Positions 26,624 to 37,193 of a stretch of 62,427 nt of DNA are shown one piece after another (positions within the stretch are counted from its first letter, which is position 1; each line of letters begins with the position of its first letter). The notes beneath the pieces were generated by a model. The model did no database searches, had not been told where the DNA came from, and saw only the letters and a list, made by a program, of their open reading frames with translations. The position numbers and the translations under genes are program-made. Source of the DNA: Steroidobacter agaridevorans (lineage in GTDB: Bacteria > Pseudomonadota > Gammaproteobacteria > Steroidobacterales > Steroidobacteraceae). The stretch is taken from assembly GCF_009932555.1 (NCBI RefSeq), contig NZ_BLJO01000001.1:1544833-1607259 (forward strand), written 5' to 3'.

Positions 26624-28165
26624 TCAGCTCTGAGTTTTGCGGCGGGCAATCAGCGGCCAGAGACCGGCGACCAGGAATAGAAAACTCAGGATGATCACCG
26701 GCCAGTTGCCGACCTTCGCATACGGCGTCAGTCCGATGCGCGGCTGGACATCGCCGGTCAGCACGCCGGGCTTGAAGCGAGGGAACGTTTTCTCGACGAC
26801 GCCGTTTGCAGCGATGATCGCGGAGATGCCGTCGTTCGCCGCGCGCAACAGTTGCCGGCCCGCCTCGAGCGCGCGCATACGACTGATCTGCAGGTGCTGA
26901 TGCGCGGCGGTCGAATCGCCGAACCACGCATCGTTAGTCACATTCACGAGCAGGGTCGCTGACTTCAACACGTCGAGCTGCTCCGACGCGTAGGCATCTT
27001 CGTAACAAATGGTCAGCGCCAGTTTCTGGCCGGCGGCGTCGAGCGGATCGGGATTCTCGACCCCGGCTTTGAAGCCGCTGTAGGGCAGCTCCATGCTCCG
27101 CAGCCAGCCCGTGAGCCACGCCGGCAGCGTCGGGAAATATTCGGTCAACGGCACCAGGCGCCGCTTGGCGTACCACTGCGGCTCTTTGTCGAGCGCCAGC
27201 ACCGCATTGAAATACACCTGTTCCTCGGGATCGAAGTGCACCTGGCCGAGGACCAGGGCCGAACCCGCGGCATGCGCCGCGGTCCACTCCTCGCTCAGCA
27301 CGTCGTGCAGTTCATAGGACAGGCCGGGCAACGCGGCTTCCGGCCAAATGATCAGGTTGGTGCCGAGATGCTCGCGCGTCAGCCCCCGATACAACGCGAT
27401 GGTCTTGTCGCGCTGCTCGTCTTGCCATTTCATTTCCTGCGGGACCGCGCCTTGCACGATGGCGACGCTGATGGGCTCGCCGGTCTTTTCGGTCCATTCC
27501 TTGTTGTGGATCGAGAGACCGATGAGCCACAACACGCCGATGACACTCGCCGCCGCGATGCGGATGTTCTTGTTGCCAAGGATGATCGCGACAACAGCTC
27601 CCGCACACAAAGTCACCGCCAGGCTGACGGTGTAGACACCACCGACCGGCGCGAAGCCAGAGAGCCACGTATCGGTTTGCGTGTAGCCGAGCGCGAGCCA
27701 GGGAAAGCCGCTGAGAAACCAGCCACGGAACCATTCGAGAATGACAATGGCCGCGGGCAGAACGAGGAGCCATTTGATCCAGCCTTGCGCGGGAATCCAG
27801 CGTTTCAAGGCATAGCCGACCAGCGCCGTGTACGCCGACATGATGGCGACCAGCGCCAGCATCACAAACGCCGTCAGCGCCAGCGGCGCATTCCCGATGG
27901 TGTGAATGCTGTGATACAGCCAGTAGGTGCCGGCCAGATAAGTGCCGGCCGTGAACAGGAACCCGCGCTGCGCTGCCTGCTTCGGCGTCGCGTCTTCCCA
28001 GGCAAGAAACAAGAACGAAAAGCACAGCATGGCCAGCGGCCACACATTGAACGGCGCGAACGCCAGCGCAACCGCAGCGCCGGCCGGCAAGGACAGAGGC
28101 GTGTAGAACTTGAAGGTGCGCACGCTCACGGCGTGATCCTTTGCTAGCAGCGGAATGGCCGCCAT
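26624..28165 (-). CDS. lnt: Apolipoprotein N-acyltransferase
   Basis: 513 residues from the ATG at 28165, with AAGGA seven nt upstream. The inner-membrane enzyme adds the third acyl chain to lipoproteins. N-terminal membrane helices (PAGAAVALAFAPFNVWPLAM; FVMLALVAIMSAYTALVGYAL) precede a nitrilase-like periplasmic domain with the Glu-Lys-Cys triad in LIIWPEAALPG, YAKRRLVPLTEYFP and LTICYEDAY. A C-terminal helix (PVIILSFLFLVAGLWPLI) closes it. It is the last gene of the miaB-ybeZ-ybeY-corC-lnt operon, as in E. coli. Confidence 0.95.
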   Translation of the reverse strand: MAAIPLLAKDHAVSVRTFKFYTPLSLPAGAAVALAFAPFNVWPLAMLCFSFLFLAWEDATPKQAAQRGFLFTAGTYLAGTYWLYHSIHTIGNAPLALTAFVMLALVAIMSAYTALVGYALKRWIPAQGWIKWLLVLPAAIVILEWFRGWFLSGFPWLALGYTQTDTWLSGFAPVGGVYTVSLAVTLCAGAVVAIILGNKNIRIAAASVIGVLWLIGLSIHNKEWTEKTGEPISVAIVQGAVPQEMKWQDEQRDKTIALYRGLTREHLGTNLIIWPEAALPGLSYELHDVLSEEWTAAHAAGSALVLGQVHFDPEEQVYFNAVLALDKEPQWYAKRRLVPLTEYFPTLPAWLTGWLRSMELPYSGFKAGVENPDPLDAAGQKLALTICYEDAYASEQLDVLKSATLLVNVTNDAWFGDSTAAHQHLQISRMRALEAGRQLLRAANDGISAIIAANGVVEKTFPRFKPGVLTGDVQPRIGLTPYAKVGNWPVIILSFLFLVAGLWPLIARRKTQS

Positions 28166-28278
28166 TTGTTCCTTGGAAGTGTTCACTTGGATGCAATGAC
28201 GGATGACTGAGCCAATCGTGCCAGGAGGGACCGGTCCCGCGCAGGCATGCGCTCCCGGCACCGGACAGGCGCACCGGA

Positions 28279-29130
28279 TCAGTCGTCTTGGGGCTCGATA
28301 TCGCGCGGCGTGATCACACGCAGCAGGTCGAGACGGCGGCGATCGGCGCGCAATACCTTGAATTCGAGCCCGCCGAGCGAAAAAGATTCACCGCGCCGGG
28401 GCAGCCGGCCCAGGCTGCTGATCGCCAGGCCGCCGATGGTGTCGAATTCCTCGTCGCTGAAATCCGTGCCGAAGTAGCCGTTGAACTCGTCGATGCGCGT
28501 CTGCGCCTTGACGGTGAACTGCCGCTCGCCTTCCTTGCGGATGTCGAGATCGTCGTCGGTGTCGTATTCGTCGCCGATGTCGCCGACGATCTGCTCCAGC
28601 ACGTCCTCGATGGTCACCAGGCCCGACACGCCGCCGTACTCGTCGACGACGATGGCCATGTGATGATGGCTGACGCGGAATTCCTTCAGCAGCACGTTGA
28701 GGCGCTTGCTCTCGGGAATGAACACCGCCGGCCGCAAACATTCCTTGATATCGAAACTGGAACGGGTGCCTTCGGCGAAATAACGCAGCAGGTCCTTGGC
28801 GAGCAGGATGCCGACGATCTGATCGCGGTCCTCGCCGATGACCGGATAGCGCGAGTGGCCGTGCTCGACCACCATGGGCAGGATCTCCTCCGGCGGATCG
28901 TCGCGGTTGACGATGATCATCTGCGAGCGCGGCACCATGATGTCGCGCACCTGCAGCTCGACGACCCGGAACACGCCTTCCAACATCTCGTGCGCGTCGG
29001 CATCGATGATGCCCCGCTCACGCGCCTGGCCCAGCACTTCGTTGAGATCTTCCAGGTCGCGCGGCTCGCCGCTCAGTGAGCCGGTGATCCGTCGCAGCCA
29101 ACTGCCGGTGTGACTGTGCTCTTCAGGCAT
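28279..29130 (-). CDS. corC: CorC/YbeX-type CBS-domain protein (Mg2+/Co2+ efflux family)
   Basis: 283 residues from the ATG at 29130 (in-frame ATG at 29142 and TTG at 29148 are alternatives). Two CBS domains (VRDIMVPRSQMIIVNRDD; VLLKEFRVSHHHMAIVVDEY) are followed by VTIEDVLEQIVGDIGDEYD and a CorC/HlyC C-terminal domain (DFSDEEFDTIGGLAISSLGR). Related proteins act in Mg2+/Co2+ efflux and, in E. coli, ribosome maturation. The start overlaps the ybeY stop by 8 nt. Part of the ybeZ-ybeY-corC-lnt set. Confidence 0.92.
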   Translation of the reverse strand: MPEEHSHTGSWLRRITGSLSGEPRDLEDLNEVLGQARERGIIDADAHEMLEGVFRVVELQVRDIMVPRSQMIIVNRDDPPEEILPMVVEHGHSRYPVIGEDRDQIVGILLAKDLLRYFAEGTRSSFDIKECLRPAVFIPESKRLNVLLKEFRVSHHHMAIVVDEYGGVSGLVTIEDVLEQIVGDIGDEYDTDDDLDIRKEGERQFTVKAQTRIDEFNGYFGTDFSDEEFDTIGGLAISSLGRLPRRGESFSLGGLEFKVLRADRRRLDLLRVITPRDIEPQDD

Positions 29131-29617
29131 ACGGGTTGTCATATCCAAATTGCGCCAGAATGTTCACTTCACGGGCTTCCATCGCGGTGGCGTCACGATC
29201 GTTCTCGTGATCGAAGCCCAATAGATGCAGGACGCCGTGGACCACCATGTGGGCCCAATGCGCCTGCGCCGGTTTGCCCTGCTCCGTCGCCTCACGCGCC
29301 ACCACGGGCGCGCAGATCGCGAGATCGCCGAGCTCTGAATATTCTTTAGCGGGAAATCGAGACGGCACGCCATTCTTCCCAGGCGCCAGCGGCGCGGCGG
29401 GAAACGACAACACATTGGTGGGTTTGTCCTTGGCGCGCCAGGTGCGGTTGAGCTTGCGGCTCTCCGCGGCGCCGACCACACGGATGGTCAGCGCGAGTTC
29501 TTGGTTATTGCGTGGCAAGTAGGGGGCGCAGGCAGCCTGCGCCCACCGGTTGAAACTCCGGGCATGCGGTACGCCGCGACGCGAACTTGCCACTTGCACG
29601 GTCACGGCCAATTTCAA
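29123..29617 (-). CDS. ybeY: Endoribonuclease YbeY (rRNA maturation)
   Basis: 164 residues. The zinc-dependent RNase acts in 16S rRNA 3'-end maturation and ribosome quality control. The zinc motif HGVLHLLGFDH matches the family's HGxLHLxGYDH, and LNRTWRAKDKPTNVLSFP is the conserved strand before it. It overlaps ybeZ upstream by 4 nt and corC downstream by 8 nt, so the three are coupled. Confidence 0.96.
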   Translation of the reverse strand: MKLAVTVQVASSRRGVPHARSFNRWAQAACAPYLPRNNQELALTIRVVGAAESRKLNRTWRAKDKPTNVLSFPAAPLAPGKNGVPSRFPAKEYSELGDLAICAPVVAREATEQGKPAQAHWAHMVVHGVLHLLGFDHENDRDATAMEAREVNILAQFGYDNPYA

Positions 29618-30654
29618 GCTCCGTCGCCTCCAGGCCGGTCGGGAGCGGCCGCCTGCTTCTGCTCGTACGCCTGCACGATCCGCTGCACCAGCGGATGCCG
29701 GACCACGTCACGCGAAGTGAAGTAGCTGAAGGCCACGCCGTCGACGCCCGGTAAAACATTCATGACGTGCTTCAAACCCGACATCTGCTGTTTGGGCAAG
29801 TCGGTCTGCGTGATGTCGCCGGTCACGACCGCCTTGGAGCCGAAGCCCATGCGCGTCAGAAACATCTTCATCTGCTCGACCGAAGTGTTCTGAGCTTCGT
29901 CCAGAATGATGAAAGAGTCATTAAGGGATCGGCCGCGCATGAACGCCAGCGGTGCGATCTCGATCACCTGGCGCTCGATCGCCCGGGCGACGCGGTCGAA
30001 GCCCATCATGTCGTACAGGGCGTCATACATCGGCCGCAGGTACGGATCGACTTTCTGGCCGATGTCGCCGGGCAGGAAGCCCAGACGCTCGCCCGCTTCC
30101 ACCGCCGGGCGCACCAGCACGATGCGACGCACGCGATCGGTCTGCAGCGCCTCGACCGCGCAGGCCACGGCAAGATAGGTCTTGCCCGTGCCCGCCGGCC
30201 CGATGCCGAACGTCAGGTCGTTGGTGTGGATGTTATGCAGATACTGTCTTTGATTGGGACCCCGCCCGCGGATGCCGCCGCGCTGCGTGTGGATCGTCAC
30301 CTCGTCCGACGGACGCGGCGCGACCAGGACGGGCGCCGTTGATTCTTCCATGCCTGCCTCCTGCACTGCTAAATGCACACGATCCGGTGTGATCGATTCC
30401 TTCGACGACAGCTCGAACAAACGTCGCAGCACCTTCTCCGCCGCGTTGGCCGCGGCCGGATTGCCGGACACTTCGATGTGGCCGCCACGGCGGTTCACCT
30501 GCACGTTGAGCCGCTGCTCGACGTGCCGCAGGTTTTCGTCCATGGGGCCGACGAAATTGGCGAGCCGGGCGTTGTCCACTGGCTCGAACGCGAGCGCGCG
30601 CGTTGCGATGGATGCGTTCAATGCCGTGGTACGCGAACTCTCATGTGAGTTCAT
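29614..30654 (-). CDS. ybeZ: PhoH-family ATPase (YbeZ/PhoL)
   Basis: 346 residues. P-loop ATPase partner of YbeY. Walker A is [11 protein letters not shown] and Walker [12 protein letters not shown], followed by [19 protein letters not shown]. An N-terminal KH-like part ([17 protein letters not shown]) binds RNA in related proteins. Overlaps of 4 nt with miaB upstream and ybeY downstream indicate a tightly coupled operon. Confidence 0.94.
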   Translation of the reverse strand: MNSHESSRTTALNASIATRALAFEPVDNARLANFVGPMDENLRHVEQRLNVQVNRRGGHIEVSGNPAAANAAEKVLRRLFELSSKESITPDRVHLAVQEAGMEESTAPVLVAPRPSDEVTIHTQRGGIRGRGPNQRQYLHNIHTNDLTFGIGPAGTGKTYLAVACAVEALQTDRVRRIVLVRPAVEAGERLGFLPGDIGQKVDPYLRPMYDALYDMMGFDRVARAIERQVIEIAPLAFMRGRSLNDSFIILDEAQNTSVEQMKMFLTRMGFGSKAVVTGDITQTDLPKQQMSGLKHVMNVLPGVDGVAFSYFTSRDVVRHPLVQRIVQAYEQKQAAAPDRPGGDGA

Positions 30655-32027
30655 TGGGCGGCCACGGCGAGCTCCGCCGCGGCCGGGATGGAAGAGGTGT
30701 CGCCCGCGCCGACCAGCCGGCCACGCAGCGAATTGGGCATGGCCTCGGTGATCAGCACATCGGCGAACTGATTGATCAGCGAGTGCGGGCCATCGAAATT
30801 GACCCAGCGCATGTTCTCGGTCTTGCCGGCAATCTGTCCCTCGTGTTTCTTCGCGGGCCGCTCGACGAGCACCCGCTGCACCGTGCCGACCATGCGACGA
30901 CTGATCTCCAGGTGCTGCTGGTTGATGCGCGCCTGAAGAATCTCCAATCGTTTATGTTTCTCTTCCTGAGACACATCGTCCGGCAGCGACGCCGCCGGCG
31001 TGCCGGGACGACGGCTGTAGATGAAGCTGAAGGACTGATCGAAGCCGACGTCGGCGATCAGGTTCATGGTCGCTTCGAAATCCTTGTCGGTCTCGCCGGG
31101 GAAGCCGACGATGAAGTCCGATGAAATGCTGATATCCGGGCGCACCGCCCGCAGCTTGCGGATCTTCTGTTTGTATTCGAGCGCGGTGTAGCCACGCTTC
31201 ATTGCCATGAGAATGCGGTCCGAGCCGGCCTGCACCGGCAGATGCAGATAGTTCGCGAGCTGCGGCACGTCGCGATAAGCCTCGATCAGCGAGTCCTTGA
31301 ACTCGACCGGATGTGACGTTGTGAAGCGGATGCGCTCGATGCCCGGCACATCAGCTACGCAATAAATCAACGTGCCGAGATCGCAAGGCGTTCCATCGTC
31401 CATCGGCCCGTTATAGGCGTTGACGTTCTGGCCCAGCAGATTGATTTCCTTGACGCCCTGATCGGCCAGCTGCCGGATCTCCAGCATCACCGACTCGAAC
31501 GGACGGCTCACTTCCTCGCCGCGCGTATAAGGCACGACGCAGAAGGTGCAGTACTTGCTGCACCCTTCCATGATGGAGACGAACGCGGTCGCGCCTTCCG
31601 AGCGCGGCGCCGGCAGGTGATCGAACTTCTCGATCTCCGGAAAGCTCACATCGACGACCGAGCGGCCGGCCGAGCGGATCTCGCGGATCATGTCCGGCAG
31701 GCGATGCAGGGTCTGCGGGCCGAACACCAGATCGACATAAGGGGCGCGCCTGGTGATGCCGTCGCCTTCCTGGCTGGCCACGCAGCCGCCGACCCCGATG
31801 ATCAGGCCCGGATTGGCCTTCTTCAGCTGCTTCCAGCCGCCGAGCTGCGAGAACACCTTCTCCTGCGCCTTCTCGCGCACCGAGCAGGTATTGAGCAGCA
31901 ACAGGTCGGCCTGGGCCGGGTCGTCGGTCGGCTCGAACCCCTCGGCCTCGCGCAGCACGTCCACCATGCGGGCGGAGTCGTACTCATTCATCTGGCAGCC
32001 GAAAGTGCGGATAAAGACGCGAGGCAT
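30651..32027 (-). CDS. miaB: tRNA-2-methylthio-N6-dimethylallyladenosine synthase MiaB
   Basis: 458 residues. Radical-SAM methylthiotransferase modifying A37 of tRNAs. The N-terminal domain binds the auxiliary [4Fe-4S] cluster with the cysteines in [27 protein letters not shown] and [11 protein letters not shown]. The radical-SAM cluster is CSKYCTFC in [20 protein letters not shown]-terminal TRAM-like region ([19 protein letters not shown]) follows. First gene of the ybeZ operon, with a 4-nt overlap. Confidence 0.96.
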   Translation of the reverse strand: MPRVFIRTFGCQMNEYDSARMVDVLREAEGFEPTDDPAQADLLLLNTCSVREKAQEKVFSQLGGWKQLKKANPGLIIGVGGCVASQEGDGITRRAPYVDLVFGPQTLHRLPDMIREIRSAGRSVVDVSFPEIEKFDHLPAPRSEGATAFVSIMEGCSKYCTFCVVPYTRGEEVSRPFESVMLEIRQLADQGVKEINLLGQNVNAYNGPMDDGTPCDLGTLIYCVADVPGIERIRFTTSHPVEFKDSLIEAYRDVPQLANYLHLPVQAGSDRILMAMKRGYTALEYKQKIRKLRAVRPDISISSDFIVGFPGETDKDFEATMNLIADVGFDQSFSFIYSRRPGTPAASLPDDVSQEEKHKRLEILQARINQQHLEISRRMVGTVQRVLVERPAKKHEGQIAGKTENMRWVNFDGPHSLINQFADVLITEAMPNSLRGRLVGAGDTSSIPAAAELAVAAQ

Positions 32028-32239
32028 GGGGTGAAACGGGCGGACGAACGCAGGCTATGAGGGTGGACAAGGATAAGGGCCGCGCCGGGGCTTTTCCACC
32101 GGCGAACGGATTTCGGGCCCGATCCAGCGGGGTTCGCTGGCGGGCCCGGTTAAATGAGGCAATCTTTTGTCAATTCAAGACCCTGGCCGCTCGGTTCAGA
32201 CCCGCATTCAGGCCAGCGCCTCGGCCTGGAGTCTGTTTC

Positions 32240-32258
32240 CCCCTCCCAGCGGGAGGGG
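32240..32258. repeat. CCCCTCCC-agc-GGGAGGGG hairpin
   Basis: Perfect 8-bp G/C stem with a 3-nt loop 20 nt past the ssb stop. Similar CCCTCCC...GGGAGGG palindromes are dispersed in many proteobacteria. It has no U-tract; whether it terminates ssb is unclear. The rest of 32028-32278 shows no gene. Confidence 0.55.
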
Positions 32259-32278
32259 CCAGGGCGTGGGTCTTCTGG

Positions 32279-32770
32279 CTAGAACGGGATGTCGTCGTCG
32301 AAACCGCCGCCGTCATCGGCCGGCGGGGGCGCCGAACGCTCGTTCTGCTGAGGACGGGACGGGGCACGACGCGGCTGCTCGTCGTCGCCGCCGAAGCCGC
32401 CGCCGCCGCCACCACCACCGCCGCCTCCGCCACCGCGGCCGCCGAGCATCTGCATGTTCTGGCCGATGATTTCGGTGGTGTAGCGGTCCTTGCCTTCCTT
32501 GTCCTGCCACTTACGGGTGCGCAGCGAGCCTTCGATGTAGACCTGCGAGCCCTTGCGCAGGTATTCGGCGGCGATCTCGCCGAGCTTGTCGTAGAGGACG
32601 ACCGAGTGCCACTCGGTGCGCTCCTGCATGTCGCCGGTCTGCTTGTCCTTCCAGGACTCGGAGGTGGCGATCCGGATGTTGGTGACGGCCTTGCCGCTGG
32701 GCATGTAGCGCGTGTCGGGGTCCGCTCCCAAGTTGCCCACCAGAATGACTTTGTTGATACCGCGCGCCAT
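32279..32770 (-). CDS. ssb: Single-stranded DNA-binding protein
   Basis: 163 residues. The OB fold covers ~1-110 ([33 protein letters not shown] region). A glycine-rich linker (a run of ~14 glycines, then FGGDDEQP) leads to the acidic tip DDDIPF that recruits replication and repair partners. Divergent from uvrA, the same arrangement as in E. coli. The DNA behind the linker is a long GC-only repeat (CCGCCGCCA type) likely to vary in copy number. Confidence 0.96.
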   Translation of the reverse strand: MARGINKVILVGNLGADPDTRYMPSGKAVTNIRIATSESWKDKQTGDMQERTEWHSVVLYDKLGEIAAEYLRKGSQVYIEGSLRTRKWQDKEGKDRYTTEIIGQNMQMLGGRGGGGGGGGGGGGGFGGDDEQPRRAPSRPQQNERSAPPPADDGGGFDDDIPF

Positions 32771-32945
32771 GACTAGCGAACCTCGAATTCAGGGAAGGCC
32801 GGGATTGTAAACAGGCCGGGCCGGGTTCGCAGAACATTCTCCACGGGCAAACTGCCAGTTATTCAGCGCACCGACGCCAGCCGATTCGTGCTTGGCGGAG
32901 CGGGCTTCCGCCGGCTGCTAATTCCTGCCGCTCCCTGACCAGGTT

Positions 32946-32974
32946 TTGCCCGAGGTTGACCGGCCCCGTATATT
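32946..32974 (+). promoter_or_regulatory. Candidate sigma-70 promoter of uvrA
   Basis: TTGCCC (32946-32951) and TATATT (32969-32974) are 17 nt apart, 35 nt before the uvrA ATG. A LexA box of the CTGT-N8-ACAG type was searched for between ssb and uvrA and not found. Confidence 0.45.
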
Positions 32975-33008
32975 GAACGATCCCCTTTTGACGCCACGTA
33001 CGGAACCC

Positions 33009-35864
33009 ATGCCTTCCATCGTCATCCGCGGCGCCCGCACTCACAACCTGCGCAACATCGACCTCGAGTTGCCGCGGGACAAGCTCATTGTCTTCACCGG
33101 ATTGTCCGGCTCGGGCAAGTCGTCGCTCGCGTTCGACACCATTTATGCCGAAGGCCAGCGCCGCTATGTCGAGTCGCTGTCGGCTTACGCGCGCCAGTTC
33201 CTGTCGATGATGGAAAAGCCTGACATCGATTCGATCGAAGGCCTGTCGCCGGCCATCGCCATCGAGCAGAAGTCGACGAGCCACAATCCGCGGTCGACGG
33301 TCGGCACGGTCACCGAAATTTACGATCACTTGCGTCTGCTGTTCGCGCGCGTCGGCACGCCGCGTTGTCCCGATCATGGCGTCGATCTCGCCGCTCAGAC
33401 TGTGAGCCAGATGGTCGATCAGGTGATGCGCCTGCCTGAAGGCACACCCATCCTGCTGCTCGCGCCGATGATCGACGATCGCAAGGGCGAGCACGCTCAA
33501 GTATTCGAACAATTGCGCGGCCAGGGTTTCGTGCGTGCGCGCGTCGATGGGCACGTGGTTGAGCTGGACGCCGTTCCCAAACTCGACCCGAAGAAAAAGC
33601 ACAGCGTCGATGCGGTCGTCGATCGTTTGAAAGTGCGAGCCGATGTGGCGCAGCGCCTGGCGGAGTCGTTCGAAACGGCGCTGCGCATGGCCGATGGCGT
33701 TGCGCGCGTTTCGTTCATGGACGATCCGAAGCGGGAAGAACTGGTGTTCTCGGATAAGTTCGCCTGCACCGTCTGCGGTTACAGCATCGCCGATCTCGAG
33801 CCCAAGCTGTTCTCGTTCAACAACCCGTCGGGCGCCTGCGCCACTTGCTCGGGCTTGGGCGTACAGCAGTTCTTCGACCCGAGCCGCGTGATTCATCATC
33901 CGAATTTATCGATCGCCGGCGGCGCGATTCGCGGTTGGGATCGGCGCAATGCCTATTACTTCGCGCTCATGCAATCGCTGTCGAAGCACTACAAATTCGA
34001 CGTCGAGGAGCCTTGGGAGGATCTGCCGGCGAAGTGCAAGAAGGTCGTGCTCTACGGCAGCGGCGAAGAGAAGATCGATTTCAAATACGTCAATGCCCAA
34101 GGCGGCACGCTGCGCCGTTCTCACAAATGGGAAGGCGTGATTCCGAACCTCGAGCGCCGCTATCGCGAGACCGAGTCGGTCGCCGTTCGCGAGGAGCTTT
34201 CCAAGTACCTCAGCAATCAGCCCTGCCCCGACTGCGGCGGCACGCGTTTGAATCGCGCCGCGCGCAACGTGTTCGTCGCCGAGCGGAGTTTGCCGGATCT
34301 CGCGAAGCTCGCAGTCGCCGATGCGTTGAGCTTCAGTTCGGATTTGAAGCTGGACGGCTGGCGCGGCGAGATCGCAGGCAAGATCATCAAGGAAATCGGC
34401 GAGCGACTGCGCTTTCTCAGCGATGTGGGCCTCGACTATCTGACCTTGGATCGCAGCGCCGACACTCTGTCCGGCGGCGAAGCGCAGCGCATTCGACTCG
34501 CGAGCCAGATCGGCTCGGGCCTGGTCGGTTGCATGTACATCCTCGACGAGCCTTCGATCGGCCTGCATCAGCGCGACAACGACCGGCTGCTGTTGACGTT
34601 GAACCGGCTGCGCGATTTAGGAAACACCGTGCTGGTCGTCGAGCACGACGAAGATGCCATTCGTCACGCCGATCACGTCGTCGACCTCGGCCCGGGCGCG
34701 GGCGTGCACGGCGGCTTGGTGATCGCTCAAGGCACGCCGGCGGAAATCGCCGCGGACGCGAAGTCGATCACGGGTCAATATCTGTCCGGCAAGCGTGAGA
34801 TTGCGATTCCGCCGACGCGCACGCCGCTGCAGGAAGGCCGCCACCTGCGCATCGTCAACGCGCGTGGCAATAACTTGAAAGGCGTGACGGTCGATATTCC
34901 GCTCGGGGTGATGACGTGCGTGACCGGCGTGTCCGGCTCGGGCAAGTCGACGCTCGTGAACGACACGTTGTATCAATTCGTCGCGCGTCAGTTGAACGAT
35001 GCTTCAACGGATCCGGCGCCGAGCGATGGCGTCGAGGGCTTGGACGAAATCGATCGCGTCATCGACATCGACCAGAGCCCCATCGGTCGCACTCCCCGCT
35101 CCAATCCCGCCACGTACACCGGTTTGTTTACTCCGATTCGCGACATCTTCGCCGGCGTTCCGGAAGCACGCGCGCGCGGCTACGAAGCCGGGCGATTCAG
35201 CTTCAACGTCAAAGGCGGCCGCTGCGAGGCCTGCCAGGGCGACGGCGTCATCAAAGTGGAAATGCACTTCCTGCCGGACGTGTACGTGCCTTGCGACGTC
35301 TGCAAAGGCAAACGCTACAACCGCGAGACGCTGGAGATTCGTTACAAAGGCAAGAACATCAACGAAGTGCTCGAGATGACAGTCGAGGATGCGCTGGAGT
35401 TCTTCCGCCACGCTCCGGTGATCGCGCCGAAGCTGCAGACGCTGATGGATGTCGGCTTGTCCTATATCCGCCTCGGGCAGAACGCCACGACTCTGTCTGG
35501 CGGTGAGGCGCAGCGCGTGAAGCTGGCGAAAGAACTATCGAAGCGCTCGACCGGCCGCACGCTTTATATTTTGGACGAGCCCACCACGGGCCTGCACTTC
35601 TTCGATATCGAGCAGTTGCTCGGCGTGTTGCATCGTCTGCGCGATGAGGGCAACACGATCGTGGTCATCGAGCACAACCTCGATGTGATCAAGACCGCGG
35701 ACTGGATCATCGATCTGGGGCCGGAAGGCGGCGGCGGTGGCGGCACCATCGTGGCGACGGGAACGCCGGAGCAGATCGCTCAGGTCAAGAACTCATACAC
35801 CGGCAAGTATCTGAAGCCGATTCTCGAGAAGAAGAAACCGCCGGCGGTTCGGAAGCGGGCGTGA
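33009..35864 (+). CDS. uvrA: UvrABC excinuclease subunit A
   Basis: 951 residues from the ATG at 33009 ([20 protein letters not shown], the standard N-terminus); a TTG at 32946 would add 21 atypical residues. Two ABC modules: Walker [13 protein letters not shown] and [12 protein letters not shown], signatures [12 protein letters not shown] and [12 protein letters not shown]. Zinc sites: CTVCGYS...CATCSG, CPDCGG and CEACQGDG...CDVCKG. It locates bulky DNA lesions for nucleotide excision repair. Divergent from ssb. Confidence 0.97.
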   Translation: MPSIVIRGARTHNLRNIDLELPRDKLIVFTGLSGSGKSSLAFDTIYAEGQRRYVESLSAYARQFLSMMEKPDIDSIEGLSPAIAIEQKSTSHNPRSTVGTVTEIYDHLRLLFARVGTPRCPDHGVDLAAQTVSQMVDQVMRLPEGTPILLLAPMIDDRKGEHAQVFEQLRGQGFVRARVDGHVVELDAVPKLDPKKKHSVDAVVDRLKVRADVAQRLAESFETALRMADGVARVSFMDDPKREELVFSDKFACTVCGYSIADLEPKLFSFNNPSGACATCSGLGVQQFFDPSRVIHHPNLSIAGGAIRGWDRRNAYYFALMQSLSKHYKFDVEEPWEDLPAKCKKVVLYGSGEEKIDFKYVNAQGGTLRRSHKWEGVIPNLERRYRETESVAVREELSKYLSNQPCPDCGGTRLNRAARNVFVAERSLPDLAKLAVADALSFSSDLKLDGWRGEIAGKIIKEIGERLRFLSDVGLDYLTLDRSADTLSGGEAQRIRLASQIGSGLVGCMYILDEPSIGLHQRDNDRLLLTLNRLRDLGNTVLVVEHDEDAIRHADHVVDLGPGAGVHGGLVIAQGTPAEIAADAKSITGQYLSGKREIAIPPTRTPLQEGRHLRIVNARGNNLKGVTVDIPLGVMTCVTGVSGSGKSTLVNDTLYQFVARQLNDASTDPAPSDGVEGLDEIDRVIDIDQSPIGRTPRSNPATYTGLFTPIRDIFAGVPEARARGYEAGRFSFNVKGGRCEACQGDGVIKVEMHFLPDVYVPCDVCKGKRYNRETLEIRYKGKNINEVLEMTVEDALEFFRHAPVIAPKLQTLMDVGLSYIRLGQNATTLSGGEAQRVKLAKELSKRSTGRTLYILDEPTTGLHFFDIEQLLGVLHRLRDEGNTIVVIEHNLDVIKTADWIIDLGPEGGGGGGTIVATGTPEQIAQVKNSYTGKYLKPILEKKKPPAVRKRA

Positions 35865-35874
35865 GCCCGCTTCC
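35851..35874. terminator. Hairpin over the uvrA stop, between convergent genes
   Basis: GGAAGCGGGC-gtga-GCCCGCTTCC, a perfect 10-bp stem with a 4-nt loop that contains the uvrA TGA at its loop/stem border. No long U-tract follows. It lies 5 nt from the convergent gene and probably serves both as a 3' end. Confidence 0.5.
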
Positions 35875-35878
35875 ACAA

Positions 35879-36226
35879 CTAACGCAGCGTCAGGAAGCGC
35901 ACGTGACAATAGCCATTGGCGTCCACGTTTGAATAAACCGTGACTGGAGTTCCTGTCGCCTTCGCCATCAACGCCGCAGCGACGTAGGCCTGATAGTTCG
36001 AGTCGCCGCGATTCAGATAAGCCCAGTTATGAGCGTTGCCACACGCGGTCGAGTTGGGGAAATAGATTCGAAATCCCAATTGATCCCCATCAGTTACGTC
36101 GATCTGACTGATCGTGTCATTCACCGTGCCGTCCCACGCCGAAGCGGTTGCTGGCAGCACGAGTACTCCGCAGGAAATCAGAGCAAGTAACGCCGATCCT
36201 AGCGAGCTTCGCTTTCGCATTTTCAT
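35879..36226 (-). CDS. Small secreted protein, unknown function
   Basis: 115 residues with a signal peptide (SALLALISCGVLVLPATASA). The mature part, ~85 residues, has two cysteines (TACGNAHNW and GYCHVRF) that could form a disulfide, plus the segment WAYLNRGDSNYQAYVAAALM. I do not recognise the family with confidence. Single gene, convergent with uvrA. Confidence 0.7.
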   Translation of the reverse strand: MKMRKRSSLGSALLALISCGVLVLPATASAWDGTVNDTISQIDVTDGDQLGFRIYFPNSTACGNAHNWAYLNRGDSNYQAYVAAALMAKATGTPVTVYSNVDANGYCHVRFLTLR

Positions 36227-36348
36227 TCTCCCTGCTTATCTCGATCCATCTGAGATCATTATCTGCGAGTCGCATGCCGCTCGCGCGTTCTGAGTTTAGG
36301 GTGAATCCAATGCGATCGGCAACTCGACTCACGGCGAATCGGGAGCGC

Positions 36349-36732
36349 CTAATCTTCCCAACGATTGGCGTTCTCAGGCCATCCCGGCCGCTGCACGCGC
36401 ACGACGCAGAATCGCTGCCCCGTCGGCGCCTGCATCACGACCCATCGCTCCAGGCGGCTGACCACGCTCGCGCCTAACTTTTCCAGCCGAGCCACTTCAG
36501 CAGGGATGTCGTCGGTTTCGATATCGATATGAACTCTGCTTGCGTGGTCGACGCGCTGGATCTGCACGATGGGCTCGTGAGTTGGCGTCGCCAGCATGCG
36601 GTAGTTGCCGCGGGTCCCTGGATGATCGGGATCGACTGGCCGACCTAGAGCGCTCGCCCAGAAGCTCGCGGCCTGATCGACGTCAGAGGTATTGCAGTCA
36701 ATGAGTACTGCGCAAAGCCTGGAATGGTGCAT
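36349..36732 (-). CDS. Glyoxalase/VOC-family protein
   Basis: 127 residues forming two beta-alpha-beta-beta-beta modules of the vicinal-oxygen-chelate fold (LCAVLIDCNTSDVDQAASFW; VHIDIETDDIPAEVARLEKL; GASVVSRLERWVVMQAP). The N-terminal strand has Asp rather than the usual His as first metal ligand; His in RVHIDIET and Glu/Gln near the end may complete a site. Substrate unknown. It belongs to a run of small minus-strand genes with a CENP-V/GFA gene upstream. Confidence 0.8.
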   Translation of the reverse strand: MHHSRLCAVLIDCNTSDVDQAASFWASALGRPVDPDHPGTRGNYRMLATPTHEPIVQIQRVDHASRVHIDIETDDIPAEVARLEKLGASVVSRLERWVVMQAPTGQRFCVVRVQRPGWPENANRWED

Positions 36733-36781
36733 GACTCCTCCTATAGGTCACCCGCGAGCCAGAGCATCGCGCGGTCCGTTG

Positions 36782-37189
36782 TCAGGACGGAAACTTGTCG
36801 AACGATGGAAGCGCCTGCAGGCCGTCATCCCAACTTGCGCGGCTCGCTACGAAGATATGCGCGTTCGGCCTGATGCGAACCTCGCTATCCAGACTTCCAG
36901 CGGGAACGACCAGCAATGCCCCGCCCGCCTGTTCGCACGGCACCGCCGCCCCGCAGACCGAGCAAAAAGACCTGGCGTGCCGGGTGGAAGGCAAGTTGAA
37001 TTCTCGGACCTGATCGCGACCCGAGAGCCACTGCAGTCTTGCGGTCGAAGCAAACAAATTGGCGGCATGCGCCGCTCCCGTGTCTTTGCGGCAGTACTCG
37101 CAATGACACAGGAAGAAGCTGTCGAAATCGCCCTCGATCTCGAAGCGAACCTGTCCGCACAGGCAGGAGCCAACGTGCTTTTCACTCAT
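36782..37189 (-). CDS. GFA/CENP-V-family zinc protein
   Basis: 135 residues from the ATG at 37189. Zinc-binding cysteine motifs of the glutathione-dependent formaldehyde-activating (Gfa) family: GSCLCGQVRFEI, CHCEYCRKDTGAAH and SFCSVCGAAVP. Gfa-like proteins are mostly of unknown substrate. It begins 4 nt after the stop of the TIGR00266-type gene, so both are probably cotranscribed. No formaldehyde pathway genes are nearby. Confidence 0.85.
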   Translation of the reverse strand: MSEKHVGSCLCGQVRFEIEGDFDSFFLCHCEYCRKDTGAAHAANLFASTARLQWLSGRDQVREFNLPSTRHARSFCSVCGAAVPCEQAGGALLVVPAGSLDSEVRIRPNAHIFVASRASWDDGLQALPSFDKFPS

Positions 37190-37193
37190 GTGG

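Noticed and set aside
32771-33008. LexA (SOS) box between ssb and uvrA
   Set aside because: Expected from E. coli, but no CTGT-N8-ACAG-type site was found by eye.
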